Positions 43,507 to 51,635 are shown, numbered from the stretch's first letter. The stretch: 64,000 bases of DNA from Amycolatopsis marina (GCF_900111885.1 NZ_FOKG01000010.1:216974-280973), one strand, 5' to 3'. A program made the numbers and translations. Notes: generated by a model not told the origin, from the letters alone.

Positions 43507-44430
43507 TCAGTGGGTTGGGGAGAGGGAAACCGGTGCGGGTCCGGCGGGCTGTGGTCGTGGCGTGCGACTCCCCGGTGTGCGGCGGCGGGTCTGCGCCACG
43601 ACCAGCGCCGCGAGGACCACGAATCCGCCGAGAAGCTGTGCGGCCGTGAGGTGCTGGCCGAGCACGAGCCAGCCGAGGGTCGTGGCGACCACCGGACTGA
43701 GCAGACCGAGAAAGGTGACCTGGGTGGGGGAGAGGGCGCGGATCCCGCGGAACCAGAGTGCGTAGGCCAGCGCGGAGCCGATGATCGTGAGATAGGCGTA
43801 GCCCGCCAGGTTCGAGGCGCTGAGTTCTGCGGGTGGTGGACCCTCGACGAGCAGGGTCACCGGAAGCAGTACGAGGCCGCCCGCGACGAGCTGCCAGCCG
43901 GTGGTGGCGAGAACCGGCGCCGGTGAGGTCCAGCGTTTGCTGAGGACGACGCCGGTGGCCATGGCGACCGCGCCGCCGAGTGCGGCAGCGACCCCGATGG
44001 TGTCGAGCTGCGCGTTCGCACGGAGGACGAGCAGGCTGACCCCGGCCAGTCCCGCTCCGGCGGCAACGATGGTGCGCACGGTCAGGCGTTCCGCGAGCAG
44101 GCCCGCCGCGAGTCCGGCGACGATGAGGGGCTGCAGTGCGCCGACGGTGGCCGCGACCCCGCCGGGTAGCCGGTAGGCGGCGATGAACAGCAGTGCGAAG
44201 AACGCGCCGATGTTGAGAGTGCCGAGCACCAGCGCACGCCACCACCATGTCCCCTCCGGCAGGCGCCGGGTGAGGACGAGGAGCAGGAGGCCGGCGGGCA
44301 GGGCCCGGAGGACCGAGGCCAGCAGCGGGCGGTCTGGTGGCAGTAGTTCGGTGGTCACGAGGTACGTGGTTCCCCAGATGGCGGGCGCGAGGGCCGTGAC
44401 CAGGATGAGCGCCGTTCGATTGCTTAGCAC
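43507..44430 (-). CDS. EamA-domain (DMT superfamily) transporter
   Basis: A 307-residue ten-span exporter with two EamA halves: ALAPAIWGTTYLVTTELLPP opens the first and VVLSKRWTSPAPVLATTGWQL the second. The GTG at 44430 is chosen; it lies within the CTTAGCACTAAG operator, so transcription and translation control overlap. It is divergent from a MarR gene and followed by the NmrA-like gene. Export of a drug or metabolite is likely, substrate unknown. Confidence 0.86.
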   Translation of the reverse strand: MLSNRTALILVTALAPAIWGTTYLVTTELLPPDRPLLASVLRALPAGLLLLVLTRRLPEGTWWWRALVLGTLNIGAFFALLFIAAYRLPGGVAATVGALQPLIVAGLAAGLLAERLTVRTIVAAGAGLAGVSLLVLRANAQLDTIGVAAALGGAVAMATGVVLSKRWTSPAPVLATTGWQLVAGGLVLLPVTLLVEGPPPAELSASNLAGYAYLTIIGSALAYALWFRGIRALSPTQVTFLGLLSPVVATTLGWLVLGQHLTAAQLLGGFVVLAALVVAQTRRRTPGSRTPRPQPAGPAPVSLSPTH

Positions 44431-44455
44431 TAAGACAATGTATCTCAGCGCTAAG
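44423..44455. promoter_or_regulatory. paired MarR-type operators
   Basis: CTTAGCACTAAG (44423-44434) is a perfect dyad and CTCAGCGCTAAG (44444-44455) a near copy with centres 21 bases apart, two helical turns. A wider repeat TTGCTTAGC/GCTAAGCAA spans both. They fill the gap between the divergent EamA and MarR genes. Confidence 0.65.
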
Positions 44456-44475
44456 CAATGCGCTAGGATGAGTTC

Positions 44476-44973
44476 ATGGCCGACCACGTGGACCGAATAC
44501 TGGAGCAGTGGGCCGCCGAGCGGCCTGACCTGGACGTATCACCGATGGCGGTGATCGGCCGGCTGTCGCGGCTGTCACAGCTGATCAGTGCCCAGCTGCG
44601 GGAGACGTTCGCCGCGCACGGGCTCGACCGGCCGTCGTTCGACGTGCTCGCCACGCTGCGCAGGAATGGGCCGCCCTACCGCCTGACTCCGGCGCGGCTG
44701 ATGCGCTCGGCCATGGTCACGTCGGGGGCCATCACGCAGCGGCTCGACCGGCTCGAGTCGCGAGGGCTGGTGGTGCGTACCCCCAGCGCGTCGGACGGAC
44801 GGGGAGTGGATGTCGCCCTCACCGACGAGGGGATGGCGCTCATCGACCGCGCGCTCCCCGACCACGTCGACACGGAGCACCGTCTGCTCGCCGCGCTCAC
44901 CCCGGCCCAGCGGGAGGTGTTCGCGGGCACACTGCGGGATCTACTGGAGTCACTCGGCGACACCGTCGACTGA
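44476..44973 (+). CDS. MarR family transcriptional regulator
   Basis: A 165-residue winged-helix repressor. HTH: LTPARLMRSAMVTSGAITQRLDRLESRG; wing: VRTPSASDGRGVDVALTDEG. It is divergent from the EamA exporter gene, and the paired dyads in between are its likely binding sites, so it would repress both itself and the exporter until a ligand binds. A GGATGA-like sequence precedes the ATG. Confidence 0.9.
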   Translation: MADHVDRILEQWAAERPDLDVSPMAVIGRLSRLSQLISAQLRETFAAHGLDRPSFDVLATLRRNGPPYRLTPARLMRSAMVTSGAITQRLDRLESRGLVVRTPSASDGRGVDVALTDEGMALIDRALPDHVDTEHRLLAALTPAQREVFAGTLRDLLESLGDTVD

Positions 44974-45031
44974 ACGTCCACCCCCCCCGGGACTACCCTG
45001 CGGCGATGAGTGGATGGACGAGGGGTCAACA

Positions 45032-45754
45032 GTGAGCGCCCGGTTTCAGGAGCTCGACTGGCGCGTGACGCCGATGGGCGAGATCAGTCTGCGGCGCAGA
45101 CTGGATCCCACTGTGGGCAAGGAAATCTACGAGATCAAGCTCGACGACGATTTCCTGATGTCGAGCCTGTTCACCGTCGCCGAGGTGGAGGTCGGGCGCC
45201 GTGCGCTCGCGGAGGTGACGGGATCCGGTCTCGACATCGTGGTGGGCGGGCTCGGTCTCGGCTACACCGCCCTGACGGTGCTGGAGAGCTCCCGCGTGGG
45301 TTCTCTCGCCGTGGTCGAGGCGCTCGGTGAGGTGATCGAGTGGCATGAGCAGGGGCTGATACCGGCGGGTGCGACGCTGCGGTCGGACCCACGGTGCACA
45401 CTGGTCCACGGTGACTTCTTCGCGATGGTCCAATCGCCGTCCGCTTTGGACTCCGCGGTGCCCGGCGGGCGGTTCCACGCGATCGTCGTCGACATCGACC
45501 ACTCGCCACAACACCTGTTGCACCCCAGCCACGCCGGCTTCTACGAACCCGAGGGCCTGCGCACACTCAGCAGCCGACTCCACCCCGGCGGAGTGTTCGC
45601 GCTCTGGTCGAACGATCCGCCCGACGCATCGTTCGTGGCCGCGCTGTCGGCGAGCTTTGCCGAGGTCAGGGCCGAGGTCGTCACCTTCCACAATCCCCTG
45701 CAGGAGCGCGAGGCCGCCAACACCGTCTACCTCGCCAAGGCCGAAGCGGAGTAG
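45032..45754 (+). CDS. spermidine-synthase-like methyltransferase-fold protein
   Basis: A 240-residue protein with the Rossmann-like fold of spermidine synthases and SAM methyltransferases. Motif I appears as IVVGGLGLGYTALTVL at about residues 64-79, the acidic ribose-binding residue in AVVEALGEVIEW, and HAIVVDIDHSPQHLL around motif II. True polyamine synthase residues are not all present, so the activity is uncertain. The GTG at 45032 follows AGGGG by 6 bases; an ATG at 45014 would add six residues. It is convergent with the Sua5-like gene, leaving 10 bases. Confidence 0.7.
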   Translation: MSARFQELDWRVTPMGEISLRRRLDPTVGKEIYEIKLDDDFLMSSLFTVAEVEVGRRALAEVTGSGLDIVVGGLGLGYTALTVLESSRVGSLAVVEALGEVIEWHEQGLIPAGATLRSDPRCTLVHGDFFAMVQSPSALDSAVPGGRFHAIVVDIDHSPQHLLHPSHAGFYEPEGLRTLSSRLHPGGVFALWSNDPPDASFVAALSASFAEVRAEVVTFHNPLQEREAANTVYLAKAEAE

Positions 45755-45764
45755 GCGGCGCGGC

Positions 45765-46385
45765 CTACTCGAAGCGGGCGGGGTCGCCCGCTCCTCGCCG
45801 GACGATTTCCGGTTCGTCCTTGGCGAAGTCGACGACGGTGGTCGGGCTGATGCCACAGCTACCGGAGTCGACGACCGCGTCCACCACATGGTCGAGCCGT
45901 TCCTTGATCTCCCAGCCCTGGGTCATCGGCTCCTCCTCCTCGGGGAGCAGCAGCGTGCTCGACAGCAGCGGCTCGCCCATCTCGGTCAGCAATGCCTGGG
46001 CGACGACGTGATCGGGGATACGGACACCGACGGTCTTCTTCTTCGGATGCATCAGCCTGCGCGGCACCTCCTTGGTGGCGGGCAGGATGAAGGTGTAACT
46101 GCCGGGCGTGGACGCCTTGATCGCGCGGAACACCGCGTTGCTGATGTGGACGAACTGGCCGAGCTGCGCGAAGTCCTGGCACACCAGGGTGAAGTGGTGC
46201 CGGTCGTCGAGCTGGCGGATCGACCGGATCCTGTCGATGCCGTCCTTGTTGCCCAGCTGGCAGCCCAGTGCGAAGCACGAATCAGTCGGGTAGGCGATGA
46301 GACCGTCGCCGCGGAGGATCTGGACCACCTGGCCGATCGAGCGTCGCTGTGGGTTGTCCGGATGCACGTCGAAGTACTTCGCCAT
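45765..46385 (-). CDS. Sua5/YciO/YrdC family (threonylcarbamoyl-AMP synthase-like)
   Basis: A 206-residue protein of the YrdC fold, closest by eye to the YciO subgroup (MAKYFDVHPDNPQRRSIGQVV start). It has IAYPTDSCFALGC and SIRQLDDRHHFTLVC, the region of the nucleotide/threonine site, plus HPKKKTVGVRIPDH. YrdC/Sua5 makes threonylcarbamoyl-AMP for tRNA t6A; YciO homologues have weaker or uncertain activity. It lies upstream of nothing obvious, on the strand opposite its left neighbour. Confidence 0.85.
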   Translation of the reverse strand: MAKYFDVHPDNPQRRSIGQVVQILRGDGLIAYPTDSCFALGCQLGNKDGIDRIRSIRQLDDRHHFTLVCQDFAQLGQFVHISNAVFRAIKASTPGSYTFILPATKEVPRRLMHPKKKTVGVRIPDHVVAQALLTEMGEPLLSSTLLLPEEEEPMTQGWEIKERLDHVVDAVVDSGSCGISPTTVVDFAKDEPEIVRRGAGDPARFE

Positions 46386-46441
46386 GGACCGAGCCTAGGC
46401 CGTGTGCGCCGCGGTGTCCGGGTGAGGTGTCGGGTTCGCGA

Positions 46442-47392
46442 TCAGGCTCGCCGGGCCCTGGCCCTGCGCTTGCCCTCGTGCATCGCCTGCACCCTGGCGA
46501 CGGGGATCGCCCTGCCCTCCTCGATCAGGTCCGAGCCGAGCCGCTGCGGCGCGGGCATCGCCCCGGCCCACGGGTCGCCGTCCCCGATGAGCCGCGGCGC
46601 GGTGTGGATGGTGAAGTCGGCAGGCGTGACACGATCGAGCTCGTCCCAGGCGACCGGGAACGACACCGGTGTGCCGGGCCGCAGCCGGGGGCTGTACGCG
46701 GCGACCACGGTGGCGCCACCGGCCCTGGTGGAGTCGAGGAACACCCGGTCGCCGCGGTCCTCGCGGATGTACGCGGTAGTGGCGAGGACGGGATCGAGAC
46801 GTTCGGCTCGCGCGGCGAGCGCGCGGGTCGCGGCCGCCACGTCGTCGGCCGTCGCGTCCGGGGCGAGTGGGACGAAGACATGGACCCCCTTTGCCCCGCT
46901 GGTCTTGACCGCACCGCTGAGTCCGGCGTCCGTGAGCGCCTGACGGACCAGCTGAGCGGCGCGCACGGCGAGGGTGAAGGCGTTGGCGACCGGCGGATCG
47001 AGGTCGAGTACGAGGTGGGTGGGACGCTCCGGCGCCTCGGCGCGGACCAGGGCCGGGTGGTACTCCACGGCACGCTGGTTCGCGAACCAGAGCAAGGTCC
47101 GCCGGTCGTCGCACAGGGCGTAGGACACCTCCCGCTTGGACGACTCGGCCCACACGGTGACCCTGCGCACCCAGGACGGGGTGTACTTCGGGACGTTCTT
47201 CTGCATGAACGGCCGCTGACCGCGGAGCACTCGCATCACTGAAAGCGGCCGCCCGCGCAACTCCGGGATGATCCGGTCGCGAACGGCATCCAGATAGTCC
47301 ACGAGGTCCCGCTTGGTCGCACCTGCCCCCTCGAACAACGGCTGATCGAGGTTGGTCAGTGCCACGCCGTCCCGTTCGTCCCCGTGGCTCAT
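46442..47392 (-). CDS. stand-alone LigD polymerase/primase domain protein
   Basis: A 316-residue protein corresponding to the polymerase domain of LigD, the bacterial non-homologous end-joining enzyme. The catalytic Asp pair is in THLVLDLDPP, with KTSGAKGVHVFVPL (GxHVY-type motif) and the third Asp in DYSPR-like AYSPRLRPGTPVSFPV region. There is no ligase or nuclease domain and no ku gene next door. Such solo polymerases fill gaps with a preference for ribonucleotides. It ends 57 bases before the Sua5-like gene start. Confidence 0.87.
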   Translation of the reverse strand: MSHGDERDGVALTNLDQPLFEGAGATKRDLVDYLDAVRDRIIPELRGRPLSVMRVLRGQRPFMQKNVPKYTPSWVRRVTVWAESSKREVSYALCDDRRTLLWFANQRAVEYHPALVRAEAPERPTHLVLDLDPPVANAFTLAVRAAQLVRQALTDAGLSGAVKTSGAKGVHVFVPLAPDATADDVAAATRALAARAERLDPVLATTAYIREDRGDRVFLDSTRAGGATVVAAYSPRLRPGTPVSFPVAWDELDRVTPADFTIHTAPRLIGDGDPWAGAMPAPQRLGSDLIEEGRAIPVARVQAMHEGKRRARARRA

Positions 47393-47499
47393 CCGACTAC
47401 TGTCCCCGGGGGGAACTGCGTGGTCAACAGGTCATTCCTGGTCGAGCAGGTGGAAGTCCGCGGTGGTCTCCCAGGTTCGCCGATACCGCGCTTCCTCGG

Positions 47500-47880
47500 T
47501 CATCGACGCCGCCGCGGGATCTTCTGCGCGAACTCCACGATATTGCCGTCGGGATCGGCGAAGTGCAGCGTGCGCTCACCCCACGGTCGATCCACCGGAC
47601 CGGTCAGGAGGCGCACGCCTGCCTGACGCAGTCGCTCGGCCTCGGCGTCCACGTCGTCCACGACGAAGGCGATCTCACCGGTCGGTGCCCTGCCGCCGGG
47701 CCCACCGATGAGTTCTGGCAGCTTCGCGCGCGCGAACAGCGAGAATTTCGTGTTCTCCACGGCGAACTCGACGTAACCGTCGCCCTCGACCCTGACCTCG
47801 AGCCCGAGTACATCGCGGTAGAACTCGACGGATCGGCCGAGGGACTCGACATAGGTGATCACATAGTCGATGCGGCGCAT
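47500..47880 (-). CDS. VOC superfamily (glyoxalase/bleomycin-resistance-like) protein
   Basis: A 126-residue single-domain VOC protein. It opens MRRIDYVITYVESLGRSVEFY and contains GEIAFVVDDVDAEAERL and WGERTLHFADPDGNIVEFAQ, with His/Glu in metal-ligand positions. Function cannot be fixed further. ATG at 47880 is preferred over a GTG at 47889. The C-terminal tail is Arg-rich (KIPRRRR). A 23-codon open frame (47432-47503) overlaps its stop. Confidence 0.8.
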   Translation of the reverse strand: MRRIDYVITYVESLGRSVEFYRDVLGLEVRVEGDGYVEFAVENTKFSLFARAKLPELIGGPGGRAPTGEIAFVVDDVDAEAERLRQAGVRLLTGPVDRPWGERTLHFADPDGNIVEFAQKIPRRRR

Positions 47881-47901
47881 GCGGAACACCGTAGTCCCTT
47901 G

Positions 47902-48045
47902 TCAGAGGCGACCGTGCGTGATGTGGAGGCCCACGTAGCCGTGCTTCGGGTGCAGGAAGCCCTCCGGCAACCTGCCGATGATGTCGAAGCCCAGCGAACG
48001 CCACAGCGCGACCGCTCGCGTGTTCGTCCCCACAACGGCGTGAAC
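47902..48045 (-). pseudogene. GNAT acetyltransferase C-terminal remnant
   Basis: The minus strand encodes VVGTNTRAVALWRSLGFDI followed by IGRLPEGFLHPKHGYVGLH and a stop. This is the C-terminal acetyl-CoA-binding end of a GNAT N-acetyltransferase (NxxAxxLWRSLGF motif). No start codon or N-terminal half can be found upstream, so about two thirds of the gene is missing. Confidence 0.7.
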
Positions 48046-48171
48046 TGCCGGCCTGCTCGGGATCGACGATGAAAGCGGACTGCCGGGCGGCGTGCCGCCC
48101 CTGTTTTGGTTCTTCTGCCGCCGGGTACCTCACCGGAGCTTGATCACGGTCGTCGTCGTGGGAGGTGCACG

Positions 48172-48612
48172 ATGCAGTCCGAGCGCACGCGTCGGTTCCG
48201 GTCGGTCGGCGCGCTGCTGGTGCTGGTTCTTGCTCTCACGAACGGTGGCTGTGCCAGTTGGGCGCTTTCTTCGGGATCCACTCTGGACCGGGCTGGAGAG
48301 AAGGTGTACTCGCAGGTGCAGGTGATGTCGCTGGTCGCCGAAGCCGCTCAGCGGGAACACCCGCCCACGGTGTCCCTGCAGGTGATGCTGGACGACGCGG
48401 AAACCGTGCTGTCCGAAAAGGAGGAAATCGTCACCGAAGTCCCGGCTCAGCGCCAGCACCGGGACGAGCTACTCGGACTGGTCCACCGGTCACAGGACAT
48501 CCTTCGGAGCCTACGGTCCGCTGTGGACAAACGGGAAGTCGGAACACTGCGGAGCGTGCGACAGGAGTTGAGCTCGATAGCAGGCCGCATCGAGGCGCTG
48601 GGGATGACATGA
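48172..48612 (+). CDS. probable exported/lipoprotein of unknown function
   Basis: A 146-residue protein with an N-terminal hydrophobic segment (VGALLVLVLALTNGGC) ending in a Cys at about residue 27, a weak lipobox. The rest is helical and charged with heptad-like spacing (LRSLRSAVDKREVGTLRSV), and no known domain was recognised. GGAGG lies 6 bases before the ATG. Its stop overlaps the start of the Nramp-like gene (ATGA), so it belongs to that operon and may be an accessory protein. Confidence 0.7.
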   Translation: MQSERTRRFRSVGALLVLVLALTNGGCASWALSSGSTLDRAGEKVYSQVQVMSLVAEAAQREHPPTVSLQVMLDDAETVLSEKEEIVTEVPAQRQHRDELLGLVHRSQDILRSLRSAVDKREVGTLRSVRQELSSIAGRIEALGMT

Positions 48613-49838
48613 AGAAGCTGTTGACCCTGACCCTTGGGGTGCTCACCGCCATCGGCGGATTCGTCGACATCGGCGATATCGTCGCGAACGGGCAGGTCGG
48701 TGCCCGATACGGCCTCGGCCTGCTCTGGGTGCTGGTTCTGGGCGTGATCGGGATCTGCGCCTTCGCCGAGATGTCCGGCCGGGTGGTCGCGGTCTCCGGC
48801 CGCCCGGTGTACGACGTGATCCGGGAGAAGCTCGGCCCGAGGGCGGCGTTGGCCAACCTGGTCGGCTCGTTCTTGGTGACCTTCCTGACGATGATCGCGC
48901 AGATCGGCGGCATCGCGCTGGTGATCGAACTCGCCAGCGGTATCCCGCACATCGCGTGGATCGTGCCGATAGTGCTGGGGCTCTGGCTGGTGCTCTGGCG
49001 AGTGAAGTTCGAGAAGATGGAGCAGGCGTTCGGTCTGGCAGGACTGATGATTCTCGTCTTCGGTCTTTCGGTGTGGTGGCTGAGTCCGGACTGGAACACG
49101 CTTGCCGACCAGGCACTGCGGTTCGCGGCGCCACAGGGGGAGCCGTTGCCCACCTATTTCTACTACGGTGTCACGTTGTTCGCCGCCGCGATGACGCCCT
49201 ACGAGGTGTTCTTCTTCTCCTCAGGCGGAGTGGAGGAGAAATGGACGCCGAAGGACCTGCGTACGCAACGGCTGAACGTCCTGATCGGGTTTCCGCTCGG
49301 CGGGGTCTTCTCCGCGGGCATCGCCGCTGCCGCGGCGGTGGCACTGCTGCCCACCGGCATGAGTGTGGAGTCACTGGGGCAGGTCGTGCTGCCGATCGCT
49401 CTGGCCTTTGGTGTCGCCGGCGTCGCAGTGGCACTGTTCGGCCTGTTCGCCGCCACTGTGGGTGCGGCGCTGGAAACCGCTCTGTCCTGCGGTTACATGC
49501 TGGCGCAGTACTTCGGCTGGACCTGGGGCAAGCGACTGCCGCCGGTGAAGGCGTCCCGGTTCCACCTGGCACTGGGGTTGGCCCTGCTGGCGGGCCTGCT
49601 GGTGATGCAGACCGGAATCGATCCGATCAAGGTGACCGAGTACGCGCTGATCTTCTCCGCGATCGCCCTGCCGCTGACCTACCTGCCGGTGCTCATCGTG
49701 GCCAATGACCGCGAGTACCTCGGCGACGCGGTGAACGGGAAGCTCAGCAACGGCATCGGTCTGGTGATTCTGGTGGTGATCGTTATCGCGGCGGCCGCGG
49801 CGATCCCGCTGATGGTGATGACGGGAATGGGAGCGTGA
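48609..49838 (+). CDS. divergent Nramp-family membrane transporter
   Basis: A 409-residue protein with about 11 spans in the Nramp/APC-fold pattern. Helix 1 reads GGFVDIGDIVANGQVG where metal-transporting Nramps have DPGN, and helix 6 has AAAMTPYEVFFFS where they have MPH. The Met that coordinates Mn/Fe is therefore shifted or lost, as in Nramp-related magnesium transporters. The substrate is probably not the usual Mn2+. It follows the small exported protein by a 4-base overlap and leads into the PRC-barrel-like genes through a tandem repeat. Confidence 0.75.
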   Translation: MKKLLTLTLGVLTAIGGFVDIGDIVANGQVGARYGLGLLWVLVLGVIGICAFAEMSGRVVAVSGRPVYDVIREKLGPRAALANLVGSFLVTFLTMIAQIGGIALVIELASGIPHIAWIVPIVLGLWLVLWRVKFEKMEQAFGLAGLMILVFGLSVWWLSPDWNTLADQALRFAAPQGEPLPTYFYYGVTLFAAAMTPYEVFFFSSGGVEEKWTPKDLRTQRLNVLIGFPLGGVFSAGIAAAAAVALLPTGMSVESLGQVVLPIALAFGVAGVAVALFGLFAATVGAALETALSCGYMLAQYFGWTWGKRLPPVKASRFHLALGLALLAGLLVMQTGIDPIKVTEYALIFSAIALPLTYLPVLIVANDREYLGDAVNGKLSNGIGLVILVVIVIAAAAAIPLMVMTGMGA

Positions 49839-50007
49839 GGCGGATATGAGCGACTGGCACCGTGGGCGAGCCGGGTACGGCATTGAGCGATGTGCAGCCC
49901 GCCGGCGAGTGAGGCGGATATGAGCGACTGGCACCGTGGGCGAGCCGGGTACGGCATTGAGCGATGTGCAGCCCGCCGGCGAGTGAGGCAGATATGAGCG
50001 ACTGGCA
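49835..50007 (+). repeat. 74-bp tandem repeat carrying a duplicated translation start
   Basis: Two identical 74-base units (49835-49908, 49909-49982) are followed by a partial third (about 26 bases, one mismatch) that forms the real start of the PRC-like gene. Each unit contains GAGGCGGAT-ATG-AGCGACTGGCAC, i.e. the ribosome site and first codons of that gene. The first two starts open 25-codon frames (49846-49923 and 49920-49997) whose stops overlap the next ATG by ATGA. Confidence 0.9.
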
Positions 50008-50386
50008 CGGACGCGAGTGGGTCGATCTGGGCACCGAGCTGCTCGACCACCAGATCGTGGCCCGGAACGAGCAATCGGCGGGCAAGGTCGACGACCTCGA
50101 GCTTCGGACCCGGCCGGACGGCCGTCTCGAGGTCCAGGCCCTGGTGGTGGGCACGGCCGCGCTGTTGCCCAGAATCGGCTGGGCGCGAGTACCTCTGCGG
50201 TGGCTGCTGGCCCGTTTCGGTGGTCCGGACGAAGCCAGGACCATCCCGCTCGATCAGGTGACCGGGGTGGACTCGGCGGTGCACGTCACCGACGACGCGG
50301 CAGGAGCGGTGCTGAGTCCGACCGAGCAACGATTGCGGCAGAAAGTGATCCGGCGTATTCCCGGAGGTGGCCATGCGAGTTGGTGA
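49994..50386 (+). CDS. PRC-barrel-like protein
   Basis: A 130-residue protein. The segment LLDHQIVARNEQSAGKVDDLELR followed by LEVQALVVGTAALLP (both parts shown separately, residues about 9-61) resembles the PRC-barrel fold, a small beta-barrel that binds RNA or regulates membrane partners. It starts at the third copy of a duplicated initiation region, so upstream mini-frames could lower or couple its translation. It shares the operon with an Nramp-like transporter and a second PRC-like gene that overlaps it by 14 bases. Confidence 0.7.
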   Translation: MSDWHGREWVDLGTELLDHQIVARNEQSAGKVDDLELRTRPDGRLEVQALVVGTAALLPRIGWARVPLRWLLARFGGPDEARTIPLDQVTGVDSAVHVTDDAAGAVLSPTEQRLRQKVIRRIPGGGHASW

Positions 50387-50708
50387 ACTGCTGGGGACGC
50401 CGATTCTGGACGCGGACGGCAGGCGGCGGGGCGTGGTCATCGAGGTCAGAACACGCGCCGAGGGCGGGACCGGAGGAGAGGCCGCGCTGGTGGTGGACGG
50501 GCTCGTGCTCGCCACACATCGCTGGCGGTTGTTCGGCTACGAACGTCGGGACGAGCGCGGCCCGGCGGTCCTGCGTGCGGTCCTGCGCCTGGTGCATCGG
50601 CACACGCGGTACGCGGGCGTCGACGAGGTGGACATCGACGCGGGCAGCGCGGTTCACCTGCGCGAGTCCTGGGATGCGCTGCGCTCCGTCCACGACATAC
50701 CGCACTGA
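50373..50708 (+). CDS. PRC-barrel-like protein
   Basis: A 111-residue protein starting MRVGELLGTPILDADGRRRG, the usual opening strand pair of PRC-barrel domains, then VVIEVRTR and ALVVDGLVLA. The C-terminal half (LRLVHRHTRYAGVDEVDID) is also found in actinobacterial PRC-like proteins. GGAGG lies 6 bases ahead of the ATG at 50373, inside the end of the previous gene. The role is unknown; context suggests regulation of the adjacent transporter. Confidence 0.72.
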   Translation: MRVGELLGTPILDADGRRRGVVIEVRTRAEGGTGGEAALVVDGLVLATHRWRLFGYERRDERGPAVLRAVLRLVHRHTRYAGVDEVDIDAGSAVHLRESWDALRSVHDIPH

Positions 50709-50804
50709 TCGGTGTCAGTGGTTCCCGAGGGAGTGAGGGCCGGTTTCCACGCGCCTCGTTCGGGTACGCGTCCCCAGTACGCGAGCGACGAGAGGAGCGT
50801 GACC

Positions 50805-50990
50805 ATGTCGCAGCCGAATCCGGTCCAGTTGCAGAAATTCCTCGGCGGTGTCGACTATCCGTGCAGCAGGGACGACCTGGTGCAGCACGCCCGCAGCAAG
50901 GGCGCACCCGACGATGTTCTCCAGGGGTTGCAGGAACTGCCGGACCAGACCTACAACGGCCCCGACGACGTGAGTGGCGCCTACACGTAG
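50805..50990 (+). CDS. DUF2795 family small protein
   Basis: A 61-residue protein of the DUF2795 family: VQLQKFLGGVDYPCSRDDLV, then a helix and LQELPDQTYNGPDDVSGAY. Function unknown; in actinobacteria these small proteins are often stress-linked. GAGGAG lies about 7 bases ahead of the ATG. It is followed at once by a strong hairpin, so it ends its transcript. Confidence 0.85.
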   Translation: MSQPNPVQLQKFLGGVDYPCSRDDLVQHARSKGAPDDVLQGLQELPDQTYNGPDDVSGAYT

Positions 50991-51000
50991 ACGGGGGACT

Positions 51001-51055
51001 CCGTACGAAAGCCGTCGGCCCGGGGTGAGTACCGGGACCGACGGCTTTCGTACGG
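51001..51055. terminator. strong bidirectional terminator hairpin
   Basis: Perfect 18-base arms (51001-51018 and 51038-51055, each containing CGTACGAAAGCCGTCGG or its complement) close a loop with an inner CCCGG/CCGGG pair. It lies between convergent genes (DUF2795 and hemerythrin) and probably serves both. Confidence 0.8.
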
Positions 51056-51071
51056 GACGGTCGAACAGCTC

Positions 51072-51635
51072 CTAGTTCTTCCGTCCGCTGAGCCCGTCCC
51101 GCACCTTGTCGATCAGGCCCGCGCCGGGGTCGAGCATCAGGTTGGCCGGCGGCTTGTCCGGTGCGCCGGGATGCGGCCTGGTCGGTGCCATCTTCTTCGC
51201 CCGCAGCACCTTCTCGCCCAGGTCCCGAAGTTCCTGGTCGGAGCAGGCCGACTGCAACTTGGGCAGCAGGTCGTTCTCCTCGTCCTGCACGTGGTGCCGG
51301 ACGTCCTCGATCAGCTGCCGCAGTAACTGGTCGAACTGGGGGTCGGTGGGCTCGACGTCCTCGAGCTGTTTCATCACCTGTTCGGCCTCGGCGTGCTCCT
51401 CGATCTCGTGATCAGCGAGCTCATCGCCGCCAGGGAGGTGCTTGCGCGCCGCGGGGTACATGAACTGCTCTTCTGCGACCGAGTGGCGGACCAGTTCGGC
51501 GATCACGTGATCGGCCAGGTCCCGGCGATGCTGTGGCGTGCCGGACCCGCTCTCCAACTCGGTGAACACCCGCTCGACCTCACGGTGGTCATTCGTGATG
51601 ACGGTGATCAGGTCAGTGCGTTCCTGCGTTGTCAT
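51072..51635 (-). CDS. hemerythrin HHE-domain protein
   Basis: A 187-residue protein with a hemerythrin-like four-helix diiron bundle in residues 1-135. Probable ligands are in VITNDHREVERVF, VRHSVAEEQFMYPA, DHEIEEHAEAEQVM and DVRHHVQDEENDLLPKL. Such cytosolic proteins bind O2 or NO or protect against iron and peroxide. The C-terminal 50 residues are Pro/Lys-rich and unstructured. ATG at 51635 gives the normal start. It lies among general-stress-type genes. Confidence 0.87.
   Translation of the reverse strand: MTTQERTDLITVITNDHREVERVFTELESGSGTPQHRRDLADHVIAELVRHSVAEEQFMYPAARKHLPGGDELADHEIEEHAEAEQVMKQLEDVEPTDPQFDQLLRQLIEDVRHHVQDEENDLLPKLQSACSDQELRDLGEKVLRAKKMAPTRPHPGAPDKPPANLMLDPGAGLIDKVRDGLSGRKN

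Noticed and set aside
48085..48113. GGGCGG/CCGCCC hairpin followed by a T-rich run as a terminator
   Set aside because: No rightward gene ends just upstream, only a decayed acetyltransferase on the other strand, so its role cannot be assigned.
49835..50007. CRISPR-like array
   Set aside because: The units are contiguous 74-base tandem copies without spacers and contain a gene start.
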